Below, in pieces: positions 9,001 through 18,955 of a stretch of DNA of 64,000 bases. Source of the stretch: DASPFV01 sp035620975 (GTDB lineage: Bacteria > Acidobacteriota > Vicinamibacteria > Vicinamibacterales > 2-12-FULL-66-21); the NCBI GenBank assembly GCA_035620975.1, contig DASPFV010000340.1, forward strand, positions 8,983 through 72,982, written 5' to 3'. Below the pieces are notes generated by a model, which was not told the origin of the DNA, did not search any database, and saw nothing but the letters and a program-made list of their open reading frames with translations. Each line of letters opens with the position of its first letter. Within the stretch, counting starts at the first letter, position 1. Made by a program: the position numbers and the translations under genes.

Positions 9001-9060
9001 CTTACAGGGTTCAGGGTTCAAGGTTCAGGTTCGAGGTTCAAGGTTCGAGGTTCAACACTC
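9001..9060. repeat. GGTTC-type degenerate tandem repeat before thiolase gene
   Basis: The 60-bp gap between the hydrolase and thiolase genes consists almost entirely of short units of the form GGTTCA, GGTTCGA and AGGTTC (about eight in a row). It runs up to the ATG at 9061 and leaves no recognisable Shine-Dalgarno sequence. The same vocabulary recurs before 7587 and, in complement, near 21440-21530. It is not a tRNA T-arm because no cloverleaf can be built around it. Confidence 0.7.
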
Positions 9061-10227
9061 ATGCGAGACGCAGTCATCGTGTCGGCGGTGAGGACGGCGG
9101 TCGGAAAAGCGCCGCAGGGGACGCTCAGGAACACGAGGCCGGATGAAATGGGGGCGGCGGTGATTGCCGAGGCGCTTCGGCGCGCGCCCGGGATCGAGCC
9201 GGGCGAGATTGACGACGTGATCCTGGGCTGCGCGATGCCGGAGGCCGAGCAAGGGCTGAACGTGGCCCGCATTGCGAGCCTGCGGGCGGGCGTTCCTGTC
9301 TCCGCCTCCGCTGTGACGGTCAACAGGTTCTGCTCGTCGGGGCTGCAGTCGATTGCTTACGGCGCCGAACGGATCATGGCCGGCTTCGCCGACGCCGTCG
9401 TGGCCGGCGGCACCGAGTCGATGAGCCTCGTGCCGATGGGCGGACACAAAGTCTCGCCCAACCCCGCGCTCGTCGACAGCTACCCGGACGTCTACCTGTC
9501 GACCGGCCTCGTCGCGGAGAACCACGTGCGCGAGGCGTCGGTGAGCCGGGAGGAACAGGACGCCTTTGCGCTCGAGAGCCACCGGCGCGCCGTGGCCGCG
9601 ATTGACTCCGGCCGGTTCCGTGAGGAGATCGTGCCGATCCCGGTGGAGCTGGCAGTCGACGGCGGCGAGCGGCGCCGGCTGACGTTCGAGATCGACGAGG
9701 GACCGCGCCGCGATACGTCCCTCGAGGCGCTCGCGAAGCTCAAGCCGGCCTTCCACGTGAAGGGGTCCGTCACGGCCGGCAACTCGTCGCAGACGAGCGA
9801 CGGGGCGGCGGCGGTAGTGGTCACCAGCGGCGAACGCGCGCGCCAGATCGGTCTGACGCCGCTGGCCAGGTTCGTGGCGTTCGCGACCGCCGGCGTCGAG
9901 CCCGAGCGCTTCGGCATCGGGCCGGTGCCGGCGATCCGCAAGGCGCTGAAGCTCGCCGGCCTGACGCTGGATCGGATCGACCTCGTGGAGCTCAACGAAG
10001 CGTTCGCGGCGCAGGTCATCGCCTGTCTGCGCGAACTGCCCATCGACCCGGACCGGCTCAACGTGAACGGCGGCGCCATTGCGCTCGGCCATCCGCTGGG
10101 CTGCACCGGCGCACGACTCACGACGAGCCTGCTCTACGAGATGAAGCGACGGAATGCCCGGTACGGACTGGTCACGATGTGCGTCGGCGGCGGCATGGGC
10201 GCGGCCGGGATCTTCGAGCGCGCGTAG
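9061..10227 (+). CDS. fadA: Acetyl-CoA C-acyltransferase (thiolase)
   Basis: A 388-residue thiolase that cleaves 3-ketoacyl-CoA with CoA, the last step of beta-oxidation. The acyl-accepting Cys91 lies in VNRFCSSGLQ. The conserved His344 lies in GHPLGCTG after NGGAIAL, and the second catalytic Cys374 is in CVGGGMG near the end. Full length for the family (about 390). It follows the FadN-like enzyme and the hydrolases and precedes an acyl-CoA dehydrogenase, completing the pathway in one operon. A 52-bp copy of its 3' end is found 111 bp downstream. Confidence 0.96.
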   Translation: MRDAVIVSAVRTAVGKAPQGTLRNTRPDEMGAAVIAEALRRAPGIEPGEIDDVILGCAMPEAEQGLNVARIASLRAGVPVSASAVTVNRFCSSGLQSIAYGAERIMAGFADAVVAGGTESMSLVPMGGHKVSPNPALVDSYPDVYLSTGLVAENHVREASVSREEQDAFALESHRRAVAAIDSGRFREEIVPIPVELAVDGGERRRLTFEIDEGPRRDTSLEALAKLKPAFHVKGSVTAGNSSQTSDGAAAVVVTSGERARQIGLTPLARFVAFATAGVEPERFGIGPVPAIRKALKLAGLTLDRIDLVELNEAFAAQVIACLRELPIDPDRLNVNGGAIALGHPLGCTGARLTTSLLYEMKRRNARYGLVTMCVGGGMGAAGIFERA

Positions 10228-10234
10228 CGCCGCG

Positions 10235-10262
10235 TCGCACTCGTGACCAATTCACGAGGTCA
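10235..10262. promoter_or_regulatory. Inverted repeat after thiolase gene
   Basis: The gap behind the thiolase stop contains CTCGTGA-CCAAT-TCACGAG, a perfect 7-bp stem with a 5-nt loop. No T-run follows, so it is at best a weak terminator or a processing or binding site within the operon. Confidence 0.35.
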
Positions 10263-10338
10263 CAGCGCCGGCGGCCCGAGCCGAGCGCGACGGCGCGAGG
10301 CGAGCGCGAGCGGGGGTGGGGCCCCGCGAGCATGAAAA

Positions 10339-10390
10339 GATGTGCGTCGGCGGCGGCATGGGCGCGGCCGGAATCTTCGAGCGCGCGTAG
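10339..10390 (+). repeat. Partial duplication of thiolase 3' end
   Basis: These 52 bp repeat bases 10176-10227, the last 16 codons and stop of the thiolase gene, with one mismatch (GGAATC for GGGATC). The copy has no start codon of its own in the same frame and no upstream thiolase sequence, so it is a remnant. It probably arose by local recombination, or marks the join of a deleted second copy. Confidence 0.85.
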
Positions 10391-10436
10391 CCGGTTGCAG
10401 GCGGGAAGCTGAAGTCTGACAAGAGAGGCACCTACC

Positions 10437-12182
<1,746 letters not shown>

Positions 12183-12779
12183 ATGCGCCCGCTCCGCGCG
12201 GCTCTGGCGGCCCTGATCCTCCTCACGGCGGCGTGCGCGCGCGAGCTGACCTACGAGCAAGAAGTTGGCGCCTGGCGCGCGGAGAAAGACCAGTTCATGC
12301 GCTCGGCGGATTCTCCCGTGCCAGGCCCGGAACGGGCGGGCTTCCCGCCGCTCACGTATTTCCCGGTCTCGGAAGAATACCGCGCCCCGGCATCGCTCAC
12401 TGTCGCGCCTGGCACGGACGTCATGGAGATGTCGACGTCGACGGGCCAGCGGCGGAAGATGAGGCGGATTGGCACGCTGGCCTTCACATTGAAGGGCGAG
12501 CCGCTGGCGCTGACGGCGTTCGCGGACGCCTCCGATACCGAACTCCGCCGTCTCTTCGTGCCCTTCGGCGACCTCACCAACGGCGCCGAGACCTACCCGG
12601 GCGGGCGGTATCTCGATCTCGACCGAACGGCGACCGGCATCTACGACCTGGACTTCAATCGCGCGTATCATCCGTTCTGCCTGTTCAACCCGCAGTACGA
12701 CTGCCCGCTTCCCCCGCGCGAGAACCGGTTGCAGGTGCCGGTACGCGCAGGCGAGCGGCTCGGCCCACCCCCGGCCTGA
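12183..12779 (+). CDS. DUF1684 lipoprotein
   Basis: A 198-residue DUF1684 protein. The N terminus is a lipoprotein signal (ALILLTAAC, lipidated Cys about residue 18). The conserved core is visible as FPPLTYFPVSEEYR, LFVPFGDLTNGAETYPGGRYLDL and the C-terminal DFNRAYHPFCLFNPQYDCPLPP, the strongest signature of the family. The function is unknown. Members often occur singly in envelope contexts. It starts at the base after the acyl-CoA dehydrogenase stop. Confidence 0.88.
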   Translation: MRPLRAALAALILLTAACARELTYEQEVGAWRAEKDQFMRSADSPVPGPERAGFPPLTYFPVSEEYRAPASLTVAPGTDVMEMSTSTGQRRKMRRIGTLAFTLKGEPLALTAFADASDTELRRLFVPFGDLTNGAETYPGGRYLDLDRTATGIYDLDFNRAYHPFCLFNPQYDCPLPPRENRLQVPVRAGERLGPPPA

Positions 12780-12827
12780 GGCGCCCGTGACGGCTGCCCT
12801 CCCAGCCAGGTTCCAGCCGGCCAGGCG

Positions 12828-13481
12828 ATGATCGCCGCCATCGTCTTCGACTTCGACGGCGTGCTCGCCGACTCCGAACCGCTGCATCTGAGCGCGTTCC
12901 AGGAGGTGCTGGCCTCGCTCGGGGCGGCGCTGCCGCGCGAGGAGTACTACGCGGACTATCTCGGCTTCGACGACGCAGGCGTGTTCCGCGCCGTCGCGGA
13001 GGCTCGCGGCCTGACGGTGAGCACCGCCGGGATCCAGGCGCTCGTCGCCGAGAAGGCCCGCACGATGGAGTCGCTGATGGGACACGTCGACGTCCTGTAC
13101 CCGGGCGCCCGGGACTGCGTTCGCCGGCTCGCGTCGACGTGGCCGCTGGGCATCGCGTCCGGGGCGCTTCGCCACGAGATCGAGGCCGTGCTCGCGCAGC
13201 ACGATCTGTCCGCGCTCTTCCGGTTCATCGTCGCGGCCGGCGAGACGGCCGCCAGCAAGCCGGCTCCTGATCCATACCGACGGGCCGCGGCCCTGCACGG
13301 CGTCGACCCCTCGGAGTGCCTCGCCATCGAGGACTCGCGCTGGGGAATCGAATCGGCCAAGGCCGCCGGGCTCTCGTGCGTGGCCGTCACCCACACCTAT
13401 TCTGTCTCGGAGCTGCTCGACGCGGACGCGATCGTCGGCTCGCTGGCGGAGCTGACGCCGGACCTGGTCCGGTCGCTCTGA
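12828..13481 (+). CDS. HAD-family phosphatase, beta-phosphoglucomutase-like
   Basis: A 217-residue haloacid dehalogenase-superfamily enzyme. Motif I is FDFDGVLADSEPLH (nucleophile Asp8, acid/base Asp10), motif II is in GIASGALRHE, motif III Lys is in ASKPAPDPY, and motif IV reads CLAIEDSRWGIESAKAAG. The helical cap follows motif I. This is the beta-phosphoglucomutase / phosphoglycolate phosphatase subgroup; the substrate is not predictable. The ATG at 12828 gives the standard motif I position. The 48 bp upstream show no promoter that I can support. Confidence 0.9.
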   Translation: MIAAIVFDFDGVLADSEPLHLSAFQEVLASLGAALPREEYYADYLGFDDAGVFRAVAEARGLTVSTAGIQALVAEKARTMESLMGHVDVLYPGARDCVRRLASTWPLGIASGALRHEIEAVLAQHDLSALFRFIVAAGETAASKPAPDPYRRAAALHGVDPSECLAIEDSRWGIESAKAAGLSCVAVTHTYSVSELLDADAIVGSLAELTPDLVRSL

Positions 13482-13508
13482 GTGCGGGCAGGACACTGGA
13501 AGCTGCTT

Positions 13509-13520
13509 TACAATCGATCC
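13509..13520 (+). promoter_or_regulatory. TACAAT box before SirB1-like gene
   Basis: TACAAT at 13509-13514 is separated by 6 nt from the GTG at 13521. Transcription would begin at or next to the start codon, which favours GTG 13521 over the GTG at 13482 in the same frame. Confidence 0.5.
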
Positions 13521-14462
13521 GTGCCGTTCAGCCTGCACCTGCAGTCCCGTGCCGGACAGGTCGCCGCGGCGCTCGAGGGGGCGCTGACCTCGCCGGGCGA
13601 GGATCTCGCTCCTGCCGCGCTCGCGATCGCGCGGATCGAGTATCCGTCGCTGGATCCGTCGCGGTATGTCGCGATCCTCGACCGCATGGGCGCGGACGTC
13701 CGGACCCGGTTGGCTGCCCGGGGACGGCTGTCCGCCGAGGACGCCCTCCAGGCCTTCCACGAGTACTTGTACGACGAGCAGGGATTCACCGGGAATCGCG
13801 ACCGCTACGACGATCCCCGCAACAGCTTTCTGAACGAGGTCCTCGATCGCCGGATGGGCATTCCGATCAGCCTCGCGATCGTGTACCTGGAGGTCGCGCG
13901 CCGGGCGCACCTCGACGTCGCCGGCGTGAACTTCCCGGGCCATTTCCTGCTGCGGGTGGCGCTGGCCGGCGGCCGCCGCTCGCTCGCGCCGGACGTGCTC
14001 ATCGTCGATCCCTTCCACAGCGGCGCCCGTCTGTCGGAAAGCGACTGCCGCGAGCTGCTGCGGCAGCACGTCGGCGATGCCGCCGCGTTCGATCGTTCGC
14101 TGCTCGACCCGGCGACGCGGCACGACATCGTCGTGCGTGTCCTGGTCAATCTCAAGCGGCTCTACGTCCGCATGCGATCGTTCCCGCAGGCCCGCCTCGT
14201 CTCGGACCTGCTGCTCGCAGTGGATCCATCGGCGATCACCGAGCTGCGCGACCGCGGCCTCCTGGCCTATCACCTGCAGGACTTCGCCGCGGCGCTTCGC
14301 GATCTCGAGGCGTACCTGCGGCTCCTCCCCCGGAGACCGGCCGACGAGGTGTCGGTCGAGGCCCTGCTCGAGTCCACCGATGACAGCGAAGGCATCGGGG
14401 AAGAGGCTCAGATCTGGGAGCACGTGAAGACCCTCCGCAAACGGGTCGCCGGTTTCAACTGA
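13521..14462 (+). CDS. SirB1/transglutaminase-like family protein with TPR tail
   Basis: A 313-residue protein of the SirB1 family (transglutaminase-like fold plus TPR region). Visible signatures are HEYLYDEQGFTGNRDRYDDP, NSFLNEVLDRRMGIPISLAI and GVNFPGHFLLRV, followed by a C-terminal segment with tetratricopeptide character (LLAVDPSAITELRDRGLLAY). The catalytic Cys of true transglutaminases seems absent in GIPISL, as is usual in this family. The role is unknown. I chose GTG 13521 because a TACAAT box sits 6 nt upstream; an in-frame GTG at 13482 would add 13 residues. Confidence 0.82.
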   Translation: MPFSLHLQSRAGQVAAALEGALTSPGEDLAPAALAIARIEYPSLDPSRYVAILDRMGADVRTRLAARGRLSAEDALQAFHEYLYDEQGFTGNRDRYDDPRNSFLNEVLDRRMGIPISLAIVYLEVARRAHLDVAGVNFPGHFLLRVALAGGRRSLAPDVLIVDPFHSGARLSESDCRELLRQHVGDAAAFDRSLLDPATRHDIVVRVLVNLKRLYVRMRSFPQARLVSDLLLAVDPSAITELRDRGLLAYHLQDFAAALRDLEAYLRLLPRRPADEVSVEALLESTDDSEGIGEEAQIWEHVKTLRKRVAGFN

Positions 14463-14490
14463 CCTGCGCAGCCTGGTTGGATCCAGTAAT

Positions 14491-14507
14491 CCAATTCATT
14501 GAATTGG
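14491..14507. promoter_or_regulatory. Perfect palindrome upstream of TonB-dependent receptor
   Basis: CCAATTCATTGAATTGG is a perfect inverted repeat (8-bp arms around one T). It is unusually A+T-rich for this genome. It sits in the 286-bp gap before the receptor gene, 242 bp from its ATG, without a T-run. An operator is more likely than a terminator. The rest of the gap holds two near-identical GTGACGA units (around 14561-14580) and nothing else that I can support. Confidence 0.45.
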
Positions 14508-14748
14508 AACCCGCTCCAGGGCCCAGTCACGCAAATTCAGGGACAGGTAATCGCAATCTCGTGACGAATGTCGTGACGAGTGAAGTGCCGGCCTGCGAGA
14601 ACGTTACGGACGCCGTACTCCAGAGGTGTCCCGATGTCCCGGACCTGGGACGAATGGCACAAAGACTGCTGGGCCGCCTTGCTGGCTCAGTCTGAGTGGC
14701 CTGAGCACTTGTTCCACCCCTGAGTTCTTGATCCACGGAGGAGACACG

Positions 14749-17724
14749 ATGAGAGTGCGCTTCACCGCCTTCCTGGCGGCCCTGGCCCTGGCGGCCAGCG
14801 TCGTCCCGGGCCTGGCGCAGCAGCGGACCGGTGAAATCACCGGCCGGGTCACCGACAACACGGGGGCCGTGCTGCCAGGGGCCACGGTCACGCTCACGGG
14901 CACGACGCTCATCCAGCCGCTTATCGCGACGACGAGCACGACGGGCACGTACAACTTCCCGCGCATCCCGATCGGCACCTACGCCGTCAAGTACGAGCTG
15001 CCGGGCTTCAAGACGGTGGTCCGCGACGGGATTCAGATCACGATTGGCTTCACCGCCCAGGTCGACCAGCAGCTCGAGATCTCGACGGTGCAGGAAACCG
15101 TGACGGTCAGCGGGGAGAGTCCGATCGTCGACACCAAGACGACGGCCGAGCGGACGACGTTCGATCTCGAATCGCTGCAGAACCTGCCGTCGGCGCGCGA
15201 CCCGTGGGTCATGCTCGAGCGGACGCCGGGGATCGCGATGGACCGCGCCAACGTCGGCGGCACGCAGTCAGGGCAGCAGTCCGGCTACGTCTCGCGCGGC
15301 AGCGGCAGTGGCAACAACAAGTGGTCGGTCGACGGCGTGGACATCACGGACATGTCGGCCACGGGCGCCTCGCCGATGTACTACGACTTCGACATGCTGC
15401 AGGAGATGCAGGTGACGACGGGCGGGGCGGACGCGTCGCAGCAGACGGGCGGCGTCGGCATCAACTTCGTGACGCGCTCGGGGACGGACCGCTTCCGCGG
15501 ATCCGGCCGCTACTACATCACCGACGAGAGCCTCCAGGCGGACAACATCACCGACGAGGTGAAGCTGCAGCGGTCGGGTTCGGGCCAGCCGATCCAGAAC
15601 ATCAAGGACTACGGCTTCGAAGTGGGCGGCCCGATCGTCCGCGGCAAGCTGTGGTACTGGGGCAGCTACGGCAAGCAGGACATCAAGGCCGGGATCGTGG
15701 GCTTCTACCTGCCCACGGCCGAGTGCCAGGCGATGAAAGCGGCGCTCGCGGCCGATCCGCTGGCTCCCTTCTCCACCGACGCGCAGCGCGCGTGCCTCGG
15801 CACGGACGGCACCGAGCTGAACAACTACAACTGGAAGATCAACTGGGCGCCCTTCCGGGGCAACAACTTCTCGTTCCAGAACACGTGGGCCGAAAAGTTC
15901 AAGAACGCCCGTGACGCGTCCGACACGCGGCCGATCGAGACGACGTATCGCCAGCGCGCGGTCTCGAAAGAGTTCGGGACGTACGGCTGGGACGTGGGCC
16001 CGGGGCCGCTCTGGAAGGCCGGCGACCAGCACATCATCAACGACCGCTGGATGGTCGACATGCAGTGGTCGCACCTGGGCAACAACTTCATCCTCGACTT
16101 CCACGACGACAGCCTGACCGACGTGCAGCCGCTCTTCGAGATCTCGAACGGCGTCTGGGGCCGGTCGTTCCTGCGCAACGGCCCGTTCATCCGGCCGACG
16201 CACAGCTTCGACGTGAACACCAGCTATTTCCTGCCGGCGTTCCTCGGCGGCGACCACGCCTTCAAGGCGGGCTACCGCTGGCGCACGGCGGGGGAGCATT
16301 CCGAAGTCCACCGCGGCGGCAACACGGTCGGGCGACTGCAGAACGGCGTTCCGGCGGAAGCGGACCTGTATCGTGACTCGGTGGTGGACTACAAGCTGTA
16401 CACCCAGGCCCTCTATCTGCAGGACACCTACACGTGGAACCGTGTGACGATGAACCTCGGCCTGCGCTGGGATCGCCAGGACAACGAAGCCCTGTCCTCC
16501 TCGGTGCCCGCGCATCCGTTCCTGTCGGACTGGCTGCCGGCCGTGACGTTCGGTGGCGCCGACTCCGGCGTCGTGTGGAACGACGTCTCGCCGCGCGTCG
16601 GCATGAACTACGACTTCTCGGGCATCGGCAAGACGATCGGCAAGGCCTCCTTCGCCGTCTACTTCGGCCAGATGTCGCCGAATCAGGGGGTCAGCCCCCT
16701 CAACCCGGTGACGGAAGCCCTGATCCGCTTCCCCTGGACGGACAGCAACGGCGACATGGTGGTCCAGCGGGCCGAGCTCGACACCAGCCGTATCCTGAAT
16801 TTCGGCGGCAACTACAACCCCGACAACCCGTCGCAGCTCACCACGACGGGTTCGACCGATCCCAACGTGAAGAACGATCGCACGAAGGAGTTCATGGTCG
16901 GCCTCGACCACGAGCTGGCGCGGAACCTGGCGATCAGCGGCAACTACATCTGGCGCAAGTACGACCGGTTCTTCTGGAACGATCGGCTGAACTTCACGAG
17001 CGCCGACTACCGCGCCGTGCCGTTCACCCCGACCTGCTCGGTCTCGGGGGCGCGCTGCGAGACGGCGACGTACTACGAGCCGACGATCCCGATCCCGGCG
17101 CCGTACGTGTACACGAACATCCCCGACCGGTACCGTGACTACAACGGCATCGAGCTGGTGCTGAGCAAGCGCTACTCCGATCGCTGGATGGGCACGGTCA
17201 GCTACGCCTACAACGACTCGGTCGACTACTGGGATTCGCCGAACTCGTACGAGGACCCGACGAACATCGCCCAGCAGAACGGCGGCCAGTTCGCGCCGGA
17301 GTCGGGCGGGTCGGGCATCGACAACGTCTTCACGAACGCGAAGTGGCTCGTGAAGGCCAGCGGGATGTACACGACGCCGCTGTGGGACATCAACGTGGCG
17401 GGGAACTTCAACAGCCGCCAGGGCTATCCGTTCCCGCAGGCCGTCCGCACGCCGTCGCGCGCGAACCGCGCCGGCACCGCCGACGTGCTGCTCGACACGC
17501 TGGGCGACGTCCGGCACCCGAACTTCTCGATCCTCGATCTGCGGATCGACAAGGCGTTCACGTTCGGAACGGCGCGCCTGGTGCCCAGCATGGACGTGTT
17601 CAACGTCTTCAACTCGAACACCGTGCTCGCCCGGCGGCGGCTCCAGGGCGCGAACAACGCGAACTTCATCAGCGGCATCGTGGCGCCGCGGGTGATCCGG
17701 TTCGGCGTCCGGATCAACTGGTAG
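14749..17724 (+). CDS. TonB-dependent receptor with N-terminal carboxypeptidase-regulatory domain
   Basis: A 991-residue outer-membrane protein. Signal peptide 1-24 (AASVVPGLAQ) is followed by a carboxypeptidase-regulatory-like domain (GEITGRVTDNTGAVLPGATV, GTYNFPRIPIGTY; about residues 27-110). Next is a plug-like domain (SPIVDTKTT, WSVDGVDITDM, DMLQEMQVTTGG, GGVGINFVTRSGTDRF; about 115-265), then a long barrel rich in aromatic strands that ends IRFGVRINW with the terminal aromatic residue expected for BAM recognition. This is the Oar/SusC-like type expanded in Acidobacteria; ligand unknown. ATG 14749 is supported by a strong GGAGGAG 7 nt upstream and by the signal peptide. The gene is monocistronic and ends at strong hairpins. 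Confidence 0.93.
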   Translation: MRVRFTAFLAALALAASVVPGLAQQRTGEITGRVTDNTGAVLPGATVTLTGTTLIQPLIATTSTTGTYNFPRIPIGTYAVKYELPGFKTVVRDGIQITIGFTAQVDQQLEISTVQETVTVSGESPIVDTKTTAERTTFDLESLQNLPSARDPWVMLERTPGIAMDRANVGGTQSGQQSGYVSRGSGSGNNKWSVDGVDITDMSATGASPMYYDFDMLQEMQVTTGGADASQQTGGVGINFVTRSGTDRFRGSGRYYITDESLQADNITDEVKLQRSGSGQPIQNIKDYGFEVGGPIVRGKLWYWGSYGKQDIKAGIVGFYLPTAECQAMKAALAADPLAPFSTDAQRACLGTDGTELNNYNWKINWAPFRGNNFSFQNTWAEKFKNARDASDTRPIETTYRQRAVSKEFGTYGWDVGPGPLWKAGDQHIINDRWMVDMQWSHLGNNFILDFHDDSLTDVQPLFEISNGVWGRSFLRNGPFIRPTHSFDVNTSYFLPAFLGGDHAFKAGYRWRTAGEHSEVHRGGNTVGRLQNGVPAEADLYRDSVVDYKLYTQALYLQDTYTWNRVTMNLGLRWDRQDNEALSSSVPAHPFLSDWLPAVTFGGADSGVVWNDVSPRVGMNYDFSGIGKTIGKASFAVYFGQMSPNQGVSPLNPVTEALIRFPWTDSNGDMVVQRAELDTSRILNFGGNYNPDNPSQLTTTGSTDPNVKNDRTKEFMVGLDHELARNLAISGNYIWRKYDRFFWNDRLNFTSADYRAVPFTPTCSVSGARCETATYYEPTIPIPAPYVYTNIPDRYRDYNGIELVLSKRYSDRWMGTVSYAYNDSVDYWDSPNSYEDPTNIAQQNGGQFAPESGGSGIDNVFTNAKWLVKASGMYTTPLWDINVAGNFNSRQGYPFPQAVRTPSRANRAGTADVLLDTLGDVRHPNFSILDLRIDKAFTFGTARLVPSMDVFNVFNSNTVLARRRLQGANNANFISGIVAPRVIRFGVRINW

Positions 17725-17735
17725 CGCGGCACGCA

Positions 17736-17767
17736 CCGCGGGTCCCCCGGATCGCGGGGGCCCGCGG
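17736..17767 (+). terminator. GC hairpin after TonB-dependent receptor
   Basis: CCGCGGG, bulged T, CCCCC pairs with GGGGG, CCCGCGG around a 7-nt loop, giving a 12-bp stem 11 bp after the stop codon. No T-run follows. It may protect the mRNA end or help termination. Confidence 0.5.
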
Positions 17768-17885
17768 ATCTCCCTGACGGGTCGCGGATTTCCGCGGGAT
17801 TGTCCGGGACGGGACGCGGGTCTCCGCGGATCTGTTTCGCCACGGGGCGCGGATGAACGCGAATCTCCCTGACGGGGCACCGACG
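17745..17885. repeat. GCGGAT-type dispersed repeat region
   Basis: This noncoding stretch is built from recurring words such as CGCGGAT, TCCGCGGGA, GGACGCGGGTCTCCGCGGAT and GGGGCGCGGATGAACGCGAA, with two copies of ATCTCCCTGACGGG. The same vocabulary (CCGCGTTCATCCGCGTCCCGT) returns at 18118-18142, 40140-40465 and 56520-56645. It encodes no plausible protein. Confidence 0.65.
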
Positions 17886-17958
17886 CCAGTAGATGGCGTG
17901 GCACGTTTGAGGGATCGAGGATTGGTACGGGCCTGCTCGGGCTCGAGGGGGAGGAGGA

Positions 17959-18024
17959 GGCAGGACCGTTGCGAATGCGGTCCTGCCTGACAGCAGAGAG
18001 GGCGGGCCATCCGGCCCGCCTTTT
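17959..18024 (+). terminator. Tandem hairpins with T-run (Rho-independent terminator)
   Basis: Two stem-loops follow each other. The first pairs GGCAGGACCG with CGGTCCTGCC (17959-17968 with 17978-17987, 9-nt loop). The second pairs GGCGGGCC with GGCCCGCC (18001-18008 with 18013-18020) and is followed by TTTT. The second is a canonical intrinsic terminator on the + strand. It lies about 280 bp behind the receptor stop, so the receptor mRNA may carry a long 3' UTR or a small RNA could end here. Confidence 0.75.
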
Positions 18025-18181
18025 CAGTTCAGAGCTGCCAGTCTCCAGCTGTTGACGAGTTTGTACGCCCCCGGCTGAAGGTCACCACACCCCTGCTCTC
18101 TCTCCCGAATCCGCGGGAGTCCGCGTTCATCCGCGTCCCGTGACGAACAGATCCAAGGGTATCCGCGTACCACTGGCGCAA

Positions 18182-18874
18182 TCAGCGACTCCAGCCGACC
18201 AGCGTCGCCAGCTTCTGCAGGAGGTTCGGGTTGGTCTGGACGAGCGTCGCCCGCTCGAGGATCTCCAGCGCCTGACCGATGCCGGCCGTGACGCCGATGC
18301 CCAGCTTGCGCGCGCTCGCGATCGCCGCTTCGTTCGAGCCCCGCGCGACGAGGAGCGGGCGGGCGTTGGAGTCCGCGATCATGTCGAGGCAGTGCTGGGC
18401 GCTGTCGTCGACGTGGTAGTCGAGCCGCAGTGCACCCGCCGCGGCTCCGCGGGCGCCGCCGATGACCAGCACCGACGGCAGGTCGAAGCCCTGCGCGACG
18501 AGCCAGCGCTGCGTCTGGCGCTGGACGGTATCCCCCTCCGTGGCGGGCCGCTGCGTGAGGAAGAACACTTCCCAGCGGTACTTCAGCATCAGCTCGTGAA
18601 TTCGCCTCACCGCACCCGGCTCGAGCGGGGCAAGCGTCGTCCAGAAGTCAGGGGTGCTTTCGATGACCTGCCAGATGGCGTCCCGGCGGCGGCGGAGATC
18701 GCGTGCGCCGTCGGGCGACGGCTTCGCCGTGCCGGCCTGGCGCGCTTCCTCGCGCTCCGGGGGATCGACGTCGCCGTCGGCCGCGGGCCCGAACAGGCGC
18801 GACTCGACCTGGTGGTACGCCGCGGCGAAATCGGCCAGCACGCCGTCCATGTCGAAGCCGATCCGGAGCGGCAT
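18182..18874 (-). CDS. HAD-superfamily 5'-nucleotidase-like protein
   Basis: A 230-residue HAD protein with motif I FDMDGVLADFAAAY (Asp8, Asp10). A later strand FFLTQRPATEGDTVQRQTQ corresponds to motif II, and YHVDDSAQHCLDMI to motif IV. The spacing resembles the 5'(3')-deoxyribonucleotidase group, but the residues in between are charged and low in similarity, so the substrate is open. It stands alone on the minus strand between the receptor terminator and the dipeptidase gene. Confidence 0.78.
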   Translation of the reverse strand: MPLRIGFDMDGVLADFAAAYHQVESRLFGPAADGDVDPPEREEARQAGTAKPSPDGARDLRRRRDAIWQVIESTPDFWTTLAPLEPGAVRRIHELMLKYRWEVFFLTQRPATEGDTVQRQTQRWLVAQGFDLPSVLVIGGARGAAAGALRLDYHVDDSAQHCLDMIADSNARPLLVARGSNEAAIASARKLGIGVTAGIGQALEILERATLVQTNPNLLQKLATLVGWSR

Positions 18875-18955
18875 GTCAGCGCACGTCCGCGGGCAGGAGG
18901 AGGCTGGAGGGCACGCGCCGCGATCGTTGCATCGGAGCGAAGCTAATTGTACAGG

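Noticed and set aside
9001..9060. GGTTCGA strings as possible tRNA T-arms
   Set aside because: No acceptor, D or anticodon stems can be folded around them, and the unit repeats in tandem.
14477..14695. 72-codon frame in the gap before the TonB-dependent receptor
   Set aside because: It has no ribosome site, no family likeness, and runs through a palindrome. The receptor has its own strong site at 14749, so this is probably chance.
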